Assembly: GCF_000715075.1 (NCBI RefSeq)
Contig: NC_134101.1
Coordinates: 147,783,084 to 147,847,083 of the forward strand
Reading direction: 5' to 3'
Origin: Nicotiana tabacum
Lineage: Eukaryota > Streptophyta > Magnoliopsida > Solanales > Solanaceae
DNA: 64,000 nt
The notes beneath the pieces are model-generated. The model made no database searches. It was not told the DNA's origin and was given only the letters and a program-made list of their open reading frames with translations. A program made the position numbers and the translations under genes. Position 1 is the first letter of the stretch. Each line of letters begins with the position of its first letter. Below, one piece after another: positions 34,680-47,068 of this stretch.

Positions 34680-36818
34680 TGTTACACCCCATATTTTCGT
34701 ACATGAAAATACACCATAAATAAATTAATGAGAGCCCGGAAGTGATAATTCACGTTCCGCAGTATTACATTATGGTGATGTCACGTTTCGCAGTATTAAG
34801 TTACAACGATATTGCACCCTGAAGTATCATACGTTAAAATTCCATTTTCAGTTAACCGATGTAAGACTCAGGGATGAGATCATCTTGAAGTTAACGTACT
34901 TACGCTATTTACAGCAAGCAATAAATAAGTGTTATGAAGAATAAGAGGGCACACGGATTAAAGAAAACGAGTTTTGTTGAAAGTAGTCAATTTGGAATAA
35001 AATACGGGTCGAACGAGAATACCCAATAATGATGAACTAGTACCATGCAAGGTACCATATGACCACGGTACTGTAATATATAATGTATATATGAAGTATT
35101 TTAAAAATATATAGAATTTTAAGTAATTTATGGTAATTTTTAAATTATGCGGGTAATTGATTAATTACCGGGTAATGAGATATTACCAAATTAACTAATA
35201 AGTGGATAAAAAATATAATAAATTATACCACTCCCACGTGGCATCCAACCACTTCCAAACAATGACTCATGGTCATGTTGGAGTAGGTGGCTAGCTACCT
35301 AAGCTTTAAAATGAAATGTTTCAGCATTTCATTAAAACTACTCTAGAGATCAAAGTTAAGTTCATCTTTGGACAAGGAAACAAAACCAAAGGAAATGATC
35401 AACAAATCCTAAAGCAAGAGAATTTTCATTCTTGGTTCAAATAATGTAACACCAAAAAGAGTTGCTCACGCGTTCAAATACATCAACGAGCAGAAGCGTA
35501 GTTCCGTCCAAGTTTTGTGGTTCTAAAAGAATACGGTATAATCTTTTCCAAGAATATTATACAGATTTTTCCATACTCTAGGTATGTTAAGGCTATCCCT
35601 TCTTTCTTTTGGCATGATCCATACGATATGAACGAAACGTGCAAATTCACAAATTCCAAAAGTGACTCTACTCATAGAAGTAATAGAAATATCTATGTTC
35701 TTTAATTACCATGTGTCATAATATTTTATCATCTGTTCATGGGTCTCAGAAAAATACGAAAGTTGAAAAGATGTTACTTTATGATATTGCTCAAGAGGCA
35801 AAGTGGTCTTATGACCTTCCGAATGATTTTATTGACGTACTTTTCATGCATTGCATTCATGTGCATTACCCCATGACCAGATGACGTTATATACGCGTAT
35901 ATATGTAAATATATGTATATGGAATGGGAAAAGGTTACGGCGTTATATACGCACCACCACCTGATCAGCTGGTATATGATGATGATGTTGCCCACAGTGG
36001 CCGAAATATGATTCAAACGGCGTTATATACGCATATATATGTAAGTATGATTCAAACGGCGTTATATACGCGTATATATGTATGTATATATGTATATATA
36101 TGTATATGGGATATGGGAAAGGTTATGGCGTTATATACGCACCACCACCTAATCAGCTGGTATACGATGATGATTTTGACCACGGTGGCCGATATGATAT
36201 GATGGGATGCCCTCAAAGGCTAATGATATTATTAAATATGTACCTATGCACGACATGACATTCATACGCATATGCATGACGTTAAAAGTAATTTATAATT
36301 TACAAAGTTATTCAGACTTACACGTTGAGTCATGTACTCTATATGTCTTCCATATCTCTCATGTATTTATTTATGTGCCTTACATACTCGGTACATTATT
36401 CGTACTGACGTCCATTTTGCCTGGGGACGCTACATTGCATGCCCACAGGTCCCGATAGACAGGTCGAGGGCCCTCCAAGTAGGTTATCAGCTCGGCGGAA
36501 GATGTTGGTGCGCTTCATTTGCTTCGGAGTTGCTTGTTTGATTAGTATGATTTAGAAATGTATTGTTTGGTATGGCGGGACTCTGTCCCGACCCTTATGA
36601 CATTTATGTATTCTTAGAGGCTTGTAGACATATGTCGTGTACATAAAAGATTGTACGGCCTTGTCGGCTTATGTTTTGAGTTTATAAAGGATCATGTTGG
36701 CCTATTAGGCCCGTATGCATGTGTATATGATGATGTATTAAGAAAGATACGTTACGTTGGTACTCAGTTGAGTAAGGTACCGGGTACCCATCCCAGCCCA
36801 TCGGTTTGGGTCTTGACA
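34680..36818 (+). repeat. 3' LTR of element C
   Basis: 2139 bp from TGTTACACCCC to GTCTTGACA, followed by the GATGA duplication. It carries the same five GGCGTTATATACGC motifs at 35883-36140. Confidence 0.92.
35883..36140 (+). repeat. Five GGCGTTATATACGC motifs in C 3' LTR
   Basis: Same arrangement as at 29292-29538, with one extra TATATG step between the fourth and fifth motifs. Confidence 0.85.
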
Positions 36819-36823
36819 GATGA

Positions 36824-37446
36824 GTCGTAGGGCTTGGGATTATTTGCTAGTTTTCTTTTCCTACAAATCTATAATCCATTTAGCAAATTTCATGGCCCTC
36901 ACAAAGTTGCAAACACGTAGCTACTTTAGGCGCGCTATTTAAAAATTACTTTCCTTAAATTCAGGTGTGCATTTCATGTGACCCAACCCAAATCTTTAAA
37001 CGTTGAATAAAATATGTTTAGGATTGCGGGTGCATTTCATGTGGCGCGATCCAAAAACGTGTTTTAAACGACGTTCAATCTTCTTTAAAAATTGAATAAA
37101 AGCAGTTAAAAGTTAAAATTTGCACATAGGTTCATAATTGTTTAAAATAAGATAATTAAGCTGAATATAATAGTTGAGCGACCGTGCTAGAACTACGGAA
37201 CTCGGGAATGCCTAACACCTTCTCCTGGGTTAACAGAATTCCTTTCTGTGTTCGTGGACTGTAATACAGAGTCAATCTTTTTCTCGATTCGGGATTTAAG
37301 CCAGTGACTTGGGACACCATAAATTATCCCAAGTGGCGACTCTGAATCTTTTAATAATTAATCCCGTTTCGATTATCACTTTAAATTGGAAAAAACTCCC
37401 TTATATACTCCCTTTCGGGGGTGTAGGTAAAAAAGAAGGTGTGACA
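36824..37446 (+). repeat. 5' LTR of element B, second part
   Basis: Continues the B LTR after C, matching 48786-49421, and ends GGTGTGACA immediately before the primer site region. Confidence 0.9.
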
Positions 37447-37450
37447 GCTC

Positions 37451-37489
37451 TGGCGACTCTGCTGGGGACGAACCCAGAATCTCTGGTTC
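37451..37489 (+). other. Extended tRNA-Arg primer binding site of element B
   Basis: Begins TGGCGACTCTGCTGGGGA four bases after the LTR. This matches the complement of a plant tRNA-Arg 3' end, the primer known for Ogre-type elements. Against the tRNA-Arg(ACG) sequence as remembered, the match continues to about 37489 (CGAACCCAGAATCTCTGG) with few mismatches and one gap, well past the usual 12-18 nt. Confidence 0.75.
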
Positions 37490-39922
37490 AGGGCTCAAGA
37501 ATTCGAGCTTAGAATAATTGTTATTTTTGGATTTATCCATTATTTGATTTTGTTACATGATTTGGGCCTAATGTGCTAATTGATTGCTTTTACCGCTCTG
37601 ATATTCCATGAACTGTATATAAACTGTTGCGAAATCCCTCTTCTCTCTGATTCTTCTAAATCATGAAGAAGTGTGCACTTCGTGTGACTTCTTTTATGTT
37701 AGAGTCATATCCCAAATTTAGAACGAGGTTCGAACAAGTTGCAAAGCCGGCGAAGCTTCTGTATTCCCGGTACGCTGCCCCCCTCGGCTCGAGCTGTCCA
37801 CTCGGGTAAGCTAGGTCTAGAACAATAAATCCAGGTTTTGAACCTAGAATAACTCAGCCTCAGCCGGATCCCTAGTAGGCACGTTTGTTTGCATCATGTG
37901 CATTTGACTTTGGGGACTCAACACAGGGGTTGGGTTCGTCTTGGACAGGTATACCCCAAAAAATAAAAAACCATCCTGATGCATCTTATGTGCTACATGT
38001 TGCATTTATTCAAGGGTAAAAGGGTCATTTGGCGGACCAATGATAGCTGAGGGTAAATGAAGAAATGAAAAAAAAACAATGAAAAAAGAAAGAAGAAAAA
38101 AAAAGAAAAAGAGAGAGGTTGAAGTGTTAGGATGAAGCGAGTAGGGCCCAATTATATTTTTGTTACATTTTATTAAGAAAAAAAGAGCATGAAAACTTTA
38201 AAAAGATTTTGCACTCTTTATCATTTTTCAAAAAATCAAAAAAAAATCGAAAAAAAAGAAAAGAAAATCCAAAAAGAGTTTACATGTTTCATCATTTTTT
38301 CAAAAAACAAAAGACAAAAAATATGTTTTCTCTAAATTAGTTGGTTTTTTAAATTCTCGCCTGTATCCAATTTGCCCGAACTACGCATACCTGATTCTCG
38401 TCTTTCGGGGCGTGATATGTAGGCAACCCACATAGGGTCCGGTCTTCCTAGTAAATCTTAGGTTCTTGGCTTCGCGGGGTCTTAGCCAAATCTTGCATTT
38501 TTAGCCACTTTTAGCCACATAGGTTAATTTTAGAAAATGGTCATAACCATGTCTTGCATGTGTCTAGTAAGGAATGTTTTTGTCTCACATAGTGTTGGTT
38601 TAAGTTTTCTTATCCAGGTGTGGATTTACTTACCAGATTTTGAGCATGACTGATACCCTAGGATCACCGCATTCAGGAGCTGCTCGAGGAGCCATTTTAT
38701 ATTTTTGAGTCAATTGTTCATGTTTTACTTTCTAGTCATGTATAGTAGTATTTAGTCTTTTAAGTAATGTTAGAGTTTGTAATAGTCTAGTTAAGTTTGC
38801 CCAGTCTTTTGTTATTGTATTTCTTATTTTGTAATGTCAAAAAAAAAAACAAAATTTTGCATTTTTATATTTTCGTTATAAGGTTTTTTTTCAGAATACT
38901 AATTCTAGAAATTTAAAAAAATTCCTTTGTGGTTGTTTTTCTTTTAGGAAACTAATATCAAAATAAAAATTATTTTATATTTCCTTTAGTATATTAAGAC
39001 TAAAAATCCAAAAGAAGAAGAATTTTCTTTTAGTACCTCTTTAAAAGTTTTCTTTAAGGCATTAATTCAAAAATCCAAAAAGATTTTCTTGTGAGGTGTT
39101 TCTTTGGGAAATTAATGAAAGATGAAAAAAAAATTCTTTTTATTTTTATTAGAACTTTAGGATATTGTACATAGAAGAAAAACATACTTTATCTTTTGTT
39201 TATCATTAGAATTTTTCCTTTAGGCCATCAAAATTGAAATCCAAAAACATTCTGTTTTATCTTTTTCATTGCTTGCTTCGAAATCTTGCGTCAGGATATC
39301 AAATGAAGATTCAAAAGTATTTTGCTGTGGTTTATTCCTTAGATTTCCTTCATAAAAAAAGAATCAAAAAATCTTTTTCTCTTTTAGGGTTTTTCCTTTA
39401 TAATTTCTCATAGAGTATCTGTTTTAAAAAAAAGAAAGGGAAAAAAAGAAAAGAAAAGAAAATAAAAATATTAGTTTGTTTACTTTAGTCCCGATCTTCC
39501 AGAACTACGCAAAGATCTGATTCATGCGGGGTCATGATATGTAGGCAACCTACATAGGGTTCGATCAAATCATTTTTTTTATTATTAAAAGAAAATGAGG
39601 AAAAAAAAGGAAAAAGAGGGAAACGAAAAAAAAAGATGAAATTGTGGGATGTGAGATATGAGAGAAAGAAAAGAGTGATGATGAAAAAAAGGGAGAAATG
39701 AAGGAAAATGAAGGAAAAGGGATGATGTCAATTGACCTTTGTACCCTTGAAGTCATTTTAGAACCGATAACTGTGGCTAGCTGCATTACACATAAAGTGA
39801 GATTATCTTATGTTAAATGCCCTAATGCTAACGTGATGGCTTCATTTTATTATATTCATAGCAGAAGGGTGGTTGGTTTTTGGTTTTTAAAGTGGTAACC
39901 CCTCTCTACAACATAAAGTCAA
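37490..39922 (+). other. Leader of element B, no gene
   Basis: 2.4 kb of untranslated leader rich in A and T runs (38040-38330, 39420-39470, 39590-39720). It contains two copies of a recurring CTACGC...GATATGTAGGCAACC motif (38377-38443 and 39502-39568). The length agrees with the long leaders of Tat/Ogre elements. Confidence 0.65.
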
Positions 39923-41605
39923 ATGGCAATGGCAGACAACAACAGAAGTGAGTTGGTTGATACCGGGGTTCGAGAACAGTTGGTTGAACAGCGCAATGTA
40001 TTGGTTGAAGAGGTAAAGATGTTTAGACGACACATGGCGAACATGTATCAGGCTTGGATGGCTGGGAAGGCACCACTCCCGCCACTACCTAGCTTTCTAG
40101 ATGCCGCCCTTACCCAAGCTCCGGACACAATGCCAGATGATCCTTCATACTCTCCATATCCATTCGCTTATCTCCAAGCTCATGATTCCCAATATTACCC
40201 CTCAAAGGTTGCCCACAAAGTTCTCTACTCATACAAACAGGGCCCGCGAGACGAGCCTCATGTTGAAAATGAAAGGTTCACAAGAAGAGAAGGGAAAGAT
40301 GGGATACCCAGGAGGATGAAAGCCGTAGAACAATCCTTAAAGAACAAACAAGGAAGGGAAGACCAGGGTAGCATGACTTACAAAGAATTGTCTGTGTCCT
40401 CTGACGTTCGCCTGCCCGCAGGATTCAAAGTGCCAAGATTTAACTTGTATGATGGGTGTGGAGATCCGGTAGCCCATTTGAGTGATTATTGCAGTGAAAT
40501 GAGAAGTGTTGGCGATAAAGATGATTTGTTGATGGCGTACTTCAGTAAGAGCCTGACCGGGGCAGCTTTGGAATGGCATAATCGTCAAGATGTTGGTAAG
40601 TGGCCTACATTGGGTGACATGACTCAAGATTTTGTTCGGTACTTTCAATACAAATCAGGTGTTACCCCGGACCGCTCCTCCCTATCTAAAATGAAAAAAA
40701 ATCCGGAGGAAAGCTTTAGAGAGTTTGGGCTCAGATGGAGGGAGCAAGCTGCTTGAGTCAATACCCCGATTGGTGAAGATGAAATGGTTGAGCTTTTCCT
40801 ACAAGCTCAGGGGCCCACCTACTTCAGTCATTTGATCCCGGCCCTGGGGAAGCCTTTCAATGATGTGTTAGAAATGGGGGAGCTAGTAGAAGAGGGAATC
40901 AAGTCAGGCAAAATCATGAGTTGTTCGAAAAACATTCAGAACATCCCAGTAAGCTTGGGTGGAATAAAGAGAAATAGAAAAGATGATCCAATGGGCTTTC
41001 CCGATCAACACTTTCAGCCTCAACATCGTCCCCGTGGATATCCTTATGCACCATAGGATCCTCCCCAATGCCACTTCTCTCCACAGAACTCCCAAAGTGG
41101 TACATCACTCTCCTAGTATCCAGCTCCACAAAATGCCTATCTACCCCCACGAGCCTATCAAAAATCCCCTGGATCAGGTTTCCGGCCTAGTCAAGCCTTT
41201 AAGAACGAGAGGTTACAGAAGAAGAAAACATTCACTCTATTGGGAGTGTCATATGCCAGTCTGTTCCAGAGGCTAAGGAAATTGGACATGTTGAAGCCGA
41301 CCCAGATAAAAATGCCAGACCCTCTTCCAAAGAAGTTTGATTTTTCTCCAAGGTGCGCCTATTGCTCAGATGCACCAGGGCATGACATAGAGAAGTGTTG
41401 GAATCTGAAGAATGCGATTCACAAGCTTATTGATGCAGGAGACATTGTCGTGCAAAATCCAGATGCAACAGACACTAGCCAAAGTCCATCACCTATGCAT
41501 AATGAGACACACATGGTGGGTATGGTTTATTTTGAAAAGGAATGTGAGAATTCTTCTAGGAGCCTCGGAGGTCCACGTGCTACTAAGCTTTCAGTGCTAT
41601 CATAG
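39923..41605 (+). pseudogene. gag pseudogene of element B (Tat/Ogre type)
   Basis: The structural protein of the element. The ATG at 39923 opens MAMADNNRSELVDTG with a Leu/Val/Glu-rich, probably coiled stretch (residues 10-45). The Gag core (FKVPRFNLYDGCGDPVAHL, then AYFSKSLTGAALEWH) runs to TGA 40754-40756, where CGA is expected. The frame continues (VNTPIGEDEMVELFL) with TAG at 41054-41056 and another near 41117. A CCHC-like knuckle, C-x2-C-x5-H-x4-C, is at 41354-41398. The last open part ends at 41605. A few base changes keep it from being a full Gag, so the copy is defective in both gag and pol. Confidence 0.85.
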
Positions 41606-42322
41606 GTTGATCCTAAGAACGAGCAGGCAAAGGGAACCCAAAAGCAATCTGTTAAGAACAATGTGATGGAGACGTGTGAAGGTCCTAGTATTGTTGATGA
41701 AGAAGTCAGTGGCTAAGATGTTGAGTTTGATGATTGAAAAGACGCTCTTTTCTTGGTTAGTCAGGGAGGAGTTTTTGGTGGTTATTTTGTTGTCATTTTT
41801 GCTGTCCGGGTTATTTCAGGGTTGTCATCCGGATTTTGTCTTGTGACTCAAACCTTTCTATCCTTTTATTTTGCCTAGTTTGTTTAGTCATAGTAACCTG
41901 TAACCTGTTTAGCGTTGTCTAGGTTTGTTCTAGGTTTGTAACCCCAGTCTAGTTTGTCTGTTTTGTTGTCCAAACCCTTTCACCATCTGTCTAATGCAAT
42001 TTTCTATTTTCTTTTATTTCTAGTCATTTTTGTTTAGTTCTCTTTTCCTTTTATAGTCCTTTTCCTGTTGACTCTAGTGATATGACATGCATGCGTAATT
42101 CTCAACCTGGTTTTAAAAGTCAGTTTAGTCACGAAGCAATGAGACAATGTTGAAGATGTAGGGACATTGGAGGGAAATAAGTGAAGGCATTTTGAGATCA
42201 CTTCAAGCCCGAATCGTGTGAAACTGGGGCAGATAGAACATAAAAATACACTATTGAAATGTATCATGCTACATCGGGTGAAGATAACAACAAGTTTTCC
42301 CCAAATTTGTAGAGGGCTGTTC
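41606..42322 (+). other. Intron-like remnant and pol deletion scar in element B
   Basis: T-rich sequence similar to the spacer before RT in element D, including a 31-nt stem-loop at 41804-41834 and the segment GACATGCATGCG...TTCTCA that begins the RT ORF in D. After about 42150 the sequence jumps to the end of integrase, so some 3 kb of protease-RT-RNase H-integrase is missing. Confidence 0.65.
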
Positions 42323-42454
42323 GTGGTAATGAGAGTGAGAGTGTTGTCCAATGGTGCTTTGTATGTAACAGATGTAGAAGGCGAATGTGTGGATATGGTC
42401 ATCAAGTCTGGCGCAATCAAAAGATATTACGACTATTTTCCTTGGTTTGTTTAA
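42323..42454 (+). pseudogene. Integrase C-terminal remnant, element B
   Basis: The last 43 codons read VVMRVRVLSNGALYVTDVEG and end SGAIKRYYDYFPWFV before TAA. This matches, in better condition, the end of the element D integrase (56410-56560). It is the only pol part left in element B. Confidence 0.75.
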
Positions 42455-43142
42455 TTGTGTTGTTTGTACTTGGCATGTTCTGAAGATTGGAATGACGAAG
42501 GCATTTTGTTCTGCTATCTAAACACATTATCCTTCATTACCCCTTTGAGCCTTGTTTATTTTCTTTCATACCCTTCTTTCGGAATCAGTAGCAAAGATCA
42601 GAAACACAAGCATGCAAGATAAGTAAAGGAAAATGAGAAAAGAAAAGAACGAAAAGAGAGAGAAGAAAAAATGAAAATTGAAAAAATGAAAAAAAAGAAG
42701 AAAGGAAAAAAAAAAGAAGAAAAGAGGAAAGAAAAACAAAAAAACAACAAAAAGAGAAAAAGGAAGAAAGAAAAGAAAAGAAAAGAGAAAAGAAAAATCA
42801 CAACGACAGAGCAATTCCTATGACATGAACTACGTTCGACCTGATTCCTTTTAAGGATACGCAGGCAGCCTCACGGTTCGGTCTCATCAAAATAAAAATC
42901 CAAAAGTCCCCAAGCATGAAACTGGGACAGAAGTTGTGGTTGTTGTAAGAAATCTGATTCCGAAAGTTGTAATTTTGGACCCATGTGAATTGTTTTGAGC
43001 CTTTGATATCCTTTCTTTTTAACCCTATCCAAAAGCCCACGTTACGGTCCAAAGAAAGACCTTCCGATCAGTCTTCGAGAGATGCCAAGTCAAGCAAGGA
43101 GAGGTAATTCATATCAGGGGCAACACTCTGGTCCAAGCAAAA

Positions 43143-43340
43143 AAATAATGAAAATGAGAGAGTCTTATTGGTGAAAACCTTCACGGGCACCGTAGGGCGA
43201 TGGAAGCTGAGAAAAATCCAAAAATGAGAGAGTCTTATTGGTGAAAACCCTCGCGGGCACCGTAGGGCGACGGTAAGTTGAGATAGAGAACAGAATGAGA
43301 GAGGCTTGATGGTGAAAATCCTTCGGGCGCTACAAGTCGA
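43143..43340 (+). repeat. Three tandem repeats of about 75 bp
   Basis: Each unit has AATGAGAGAGTCTTATTGG, GTGAAAACC and GGGCACCGTAGGGCGA. The third is more diverged. Element D carries the same three units at 57064-57245. Confidence 0.8.
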
Positions 43341-43673
43341 ATAAGGATTGTGAATCAGATTGGATGATCGGAGCATTGAAGCCCAGTTTCACGTTTTAGA
43401 GGTATAACAAGAGTTGAACATCAGACTTGCTCAACAGAATAGGGTACAAGTGCATGGCATGGTTATTAGAGTTAGTATCCACATCTGATAAGTTTCTACT
43501 TTGTAGTTTTCTTGTTAGGAATCATCTCTTTCCTTTGTCCTTTACTATGTTCCTTTTGTCTTGTTTACTTCCTCTTCCTGAGTCTGTTTGGTCAAAATAA
43601 GTGAGAAATGACTTCAAAATTTGCCACCAGCTTTCCAATTGCACAAAATGGGATCTGGCTAGCACATCAAGGT

Positions 43674-44440
43674 GGCATAAGTTAGGAAAGAACAACAAGC
43701 GCACTGAGTTGGTAGCAATTAACATGCTTTGGGGTCTATGAGAAATACAAAGGTTTGGTATATTTCAATTCATGAACAGTGCAACAGATGGAGGGTGTAG
43801 GGTGAATGGATGAAAAGGTATTTTCCGTGATAAGATTGACAAAGAAAGTGGTTAACCAGTGACAAGCAAGGTCTTCCAAGCAGAAATCAAAATTATCATG
43901 GAAAGAGAAGGAGCAATAGACCTCAAGGCCAAGGCTAGTGGTTTAAGCAAGAAAGAACAACATACGTACTGAGTTGGTGGCAATTGGCACACTTTGGGAT
44001 TCATGTGAGACACAAAGGTTTGGTAAATGTCAGTTCATAAGCAATGCAACAGATAGAGGGTATTGGGTCTGAACGGAGAAGAGGTATTTTCTGTGATAAG
44101 GATGACAGATAAAGTGGTTAGCAAGGTCTTCGAGTGGAAATCAAAGTTATCATGGCAAGTGAAGGAGCAATAGACCTCAAGGCCAATGCTAGTGGGTTAA
44201 GTCCGGAAAGAACAACATGCACATCGAGTGGACGGTAATTGACGTGCTCTGGGATTCATGTGAAACAAAAAGGTTGGAAAATGTCAGTTCATGAGCAATG
44301 CAACAGATAAAGGGAATTGGGTCAGAATGGAGAAGGGGTATTTTCTGTGATAAGGATGACAGAAAAAGTGGTTAGTCCATAACCAAGCAAGGTCCTCGAG
44401 CGGAAATCAGTTATCATGGGAAGTGAAGGAGCAATCGCCC
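43674..44440 (+). repeat. Three tandem repeats of about 260 bp
   Basis: Units starting near 43674, 43938 and 44191 share GAAAGAACAACA, an ACAAAGGTTTGG-like block and CAATGCAACAGATA. Not seen in element D. Confidence 0.75.
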
Positions 44441-45106
44441 TCAAAGTAAAGGCCACAAACTAACCACCACATTTTAAATTGACAAAAAATTTTCTTTGAT
44501 TAAAACAGGGGCAGAAAATTTCAGTTGTTTCGGAGAAACCCTCCGCGAAGAAAGGCAGTCACCAAACAGGTTTGATTTTTGATTTTCAGGACCCTCCTGG
44601 AAAATGTCCTAGTTTAGAAATGGCGTAATCTAGCATAAATGTATCCCGAAGGAATATAAGCTGGTTTAGAAGTTTGCATGTTCGAGATAAGATTCAATTA
44701 GGAGTTTTCAGGACCCTCTTGAATAATAGGACTTAGCTTTAAGATTTCGATTAGATAACAATATTTAGCGTAAATTCTGTTGTAGGGTAGTATAATTCAA
44801 CCATAAAAGTTGTCACTCTTAAGATAAAATTTGACCTTTGATTTTCAGGACCCTCCTGGATAATGGGGAGTAGTTTAAAGACCCTCTTAGATAACAAGAT
44901 TTAGCAGAAGTCACACCTTTAGAAGATATAACTTAGATTTAAAATTGTCATTTAGTTAAGAATTGCCAGGAACCCCTGGATAATGGGACCTAGTTTTCAA
45001 ATTCTTAGTAATACTTGGTAATATGATTTAGTTTTACACTCACATCTGTGCCTAGCCACCAAACTGGGGCAGAAAATTTTCTTTGTTTTTGTCTATTTTG
45101 TTGAAG

Positions 45107-46410
45107 TCAGGAGCCCGCCTGGAGAGCAGGGAATACATTTCAGGTCCAGCACTTAGGAGCCCGCCTGGAGAGTAGGGAATACATTTCAAATCAGTAGTCA
45201 GGATCCCGCTTGGAGAGCAGGGAATACATTTCAAATCAGCAGTCAGGAGCCCACCTGGAGAGCAGGGAATACATTTCAAATCAGTAGTCAGGAGCCCGCC
45301 TGGAGAGCAGGGAATACATTTCAAGTCAGCAGTCAGGAGCCCGCCTGGAGAACAGGGAATACATTTCAAGTCAACAATCAGGAGCCCACCTGGAGAACAA
45401 GGGAGTATAATTCAAGTTTTAGCTTTCAAGTTCTTTTTGATATTTGGCAATGTGGTTTGTTTTACACTTACATATGCGTCCAGATACCCAAATTGGGGCA
45501 GAAAAATTTTCTTTGTTTGGTCTATTTTGTTGAAGCCAGGAGCCCGCTTGGAGAGCAGGGAATACATTCAAGTTCAGCAATCAGGAGCCCGCCTGGAGAG
45601 CAGGGAATACATTCGAGTTCAGCAGTCAGGAGCCCACCTGAAGAGCAGAGAATATGTTTCAAGTCAGCAATCAGGAGCCCACCCGGAGAACAAGGGAGTA
45701 TAACTCAAGTTTTAGCTTTCAAGTACTTATTGATATTTGGTAATGCAGTTCGTTTTACACTTACATATGTGTCCAGATACCCAAACTAGGGCAGCAAATT
45801 TTGCTTTGTTTTGTCTATTTTGTTGAAGTCAGGCGCCCACCTGGAGAGCAAGGGAATACATTTCAAGTCAGCAGTCAGGAGCCCGCCTGGAGAGCAGGGA
45901 ATGCGTTTCAAGTTCAGCAATCGGGAGCTCACCTAGAGAACAAGGGAATACAATTCAAGTTCAGAAATCAGGCGCCCACCTGGAGAGCAAGTGAATACAA
46001 TTCAAGTTCAGCAATTAGGCGCCCACCTGGAGAGCAAGGGAGTATAGTTCAAGTTTCAGCTTTCAAGTTCTTATTGATATTTTTCAGCTTTCAAGTTCTT
46101 ATTGATATTTGGTGACATGATTCAGTTTACACTCACATATGTGCCTAGCTACCAAACTGGGGCAGAGGTTTTTCTTTGTTTTCATCTATTTTGTTGAAGT
46201 CAAGAGCCCGCCTGAAGAGCAAGGAATAAATTTATGTTTAGCAGTCAAGCACCCGCCTGGAGAGCATGGGAATACGTCTCAAAGTTCAGCAGTCAAGAGC
46301 CCGCCTGGAGAGCACGGGAATACAATTCAAGTTCAGCAATCAGGCGCCCACCTGGAGAGCACGAGAATACAGTTCAAATTTTGGCAATCAGGCATCCACC
46401 TAAAGAAAAG
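45107..46410 (+). repeat. 43-45 bp minisatellite with higher-order repeats
   Basis: Units of CAGGAGCCCGCCTGGAGAGC plus AGGGAATACATTTCAA-type spacers. Arrays are separated by a longer module with ACACTTACATATG and TCTATTTTGTTGAAGTCAGG, so a higher-order repeat of about 290-430 bp recurs from about 45008, 45436, 45728 and 46090. Each unit has a CAGG/CCTG inverted repeat. Confidence 0.85.
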
Positions 46411-47052
46411 GGAAAGCATTTCAGATTACAATTCAAGTCAGCAACAAAAGAAGCTCGCGGCAAGAATGCGAGTCAGCAGTCTGAGGTGATCAATAGAAGT
46501 TAGTCTCAATAAAGAAAAAGAGAAAGGCAAAAAGTTAATCCAAATGCAGAAGTTGATGAAAGATATGAGCTTCTCAAGATATGGTTGAGGTCACAAGCAC
46601 TGCATGCACGGTTTTGATCCAAAAAGCTGAAAAAGAACGAGCTGGCACCTGCAACTAGCAAGCGTCAAGGTTCAAATCTAAAGTGTGCATGAAGAACCAT
46701 TCAAGACTCAAGATCAAGCTTCAGAAGACTTATAGATAGGAATCTTGTAACTCGTAGTTGACAGGTTTAGTTAGTCTTTTTCATTTGATTTTTTGATGAA
46801 ATAACAAGAACCGCGGACTGAACCTCGGCAGAACGACACCTCGACCGGCTCTCCACCTCGGCACACTCCGTCATCTCACTCCTCTCTGAACTACACGTGG
46901 CCTGATTCCTTTATAGCCAAGGATATGTAGGCAGCTCAGATACCAGGGCTCGGTCACATTCCCCTTTTCTCTTAGTTTTGGTCTCTTTAAATAATGGTCG
47001 GGTCAAAATACCTGTCTAGTCGTTCTTTGCCCGAAAATGCGTCGCGTTTCCA

Positions 47053-47068
47053 GTAAAAGAAGGGCAAC
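47053..47068 (+). other. Polypurine tract of element B
   Basis: A run with AAAAGAAGGGCAAC directly before the 3' LTR. The same GGGCARC end precedes the D LTR. Confidence 0.7.

Larger units (their letters stand above)
28089..36818 (+). mobile_element. Element C: LTR element nested in the B 5' LTR
   Basis: 8730 bp with LTRs of 2128 and 2139 bp (TGTTACACCCC to TTGACA/GTGACA), initiator-Met primer site, polypurine tract and a perfect GATGA duplication. The 4.46-kb interior has no long ORF. Only a worn RNase H trace at 32641-32760 shows that it descends from pol. The primer site and the TTCGAGGACGAATG stretch before the polypurine tract link it to gypsy chromoviruses. Confidence 0.9.
42455..47068 (+). 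repeat. Repetitive 3' tail of element B
   Basis: No gene. In order: purine-rich tract (42600-42800), recurring hairpin-like motif (42827-42884), three repeats of about 75 bp with GAGAGAGTCTTATTGGTGAA (43143-43340), three repeats of about 260 bp (43674-44440), decayed CAGGACCCTCCTG blocks (44580-45000), the 43-45 bp minisatellite arrays (45107-46410), a last motif copy (46888-46957) and the polypurine tract. Confidence 0.8.

Noticed and set aside
41412..41666. Second ORF overlapping the B gag zinc knuckle
   Set aside because: Shadow frame of gag with no recognisable motif.
42566..42814. Phe/Leu-rich ORFs on the minus strand looking like membrane proteins
   Set aside because: They are the complement of a purine-rich low-complexity tract.
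45107..46410. Regular repeats with variable spacers resembling a CRISPR array
   Set aside because: Spacers are similar to each other, the repeats are diverged, there are no cas genes, and the context is a plant retroelement tail.
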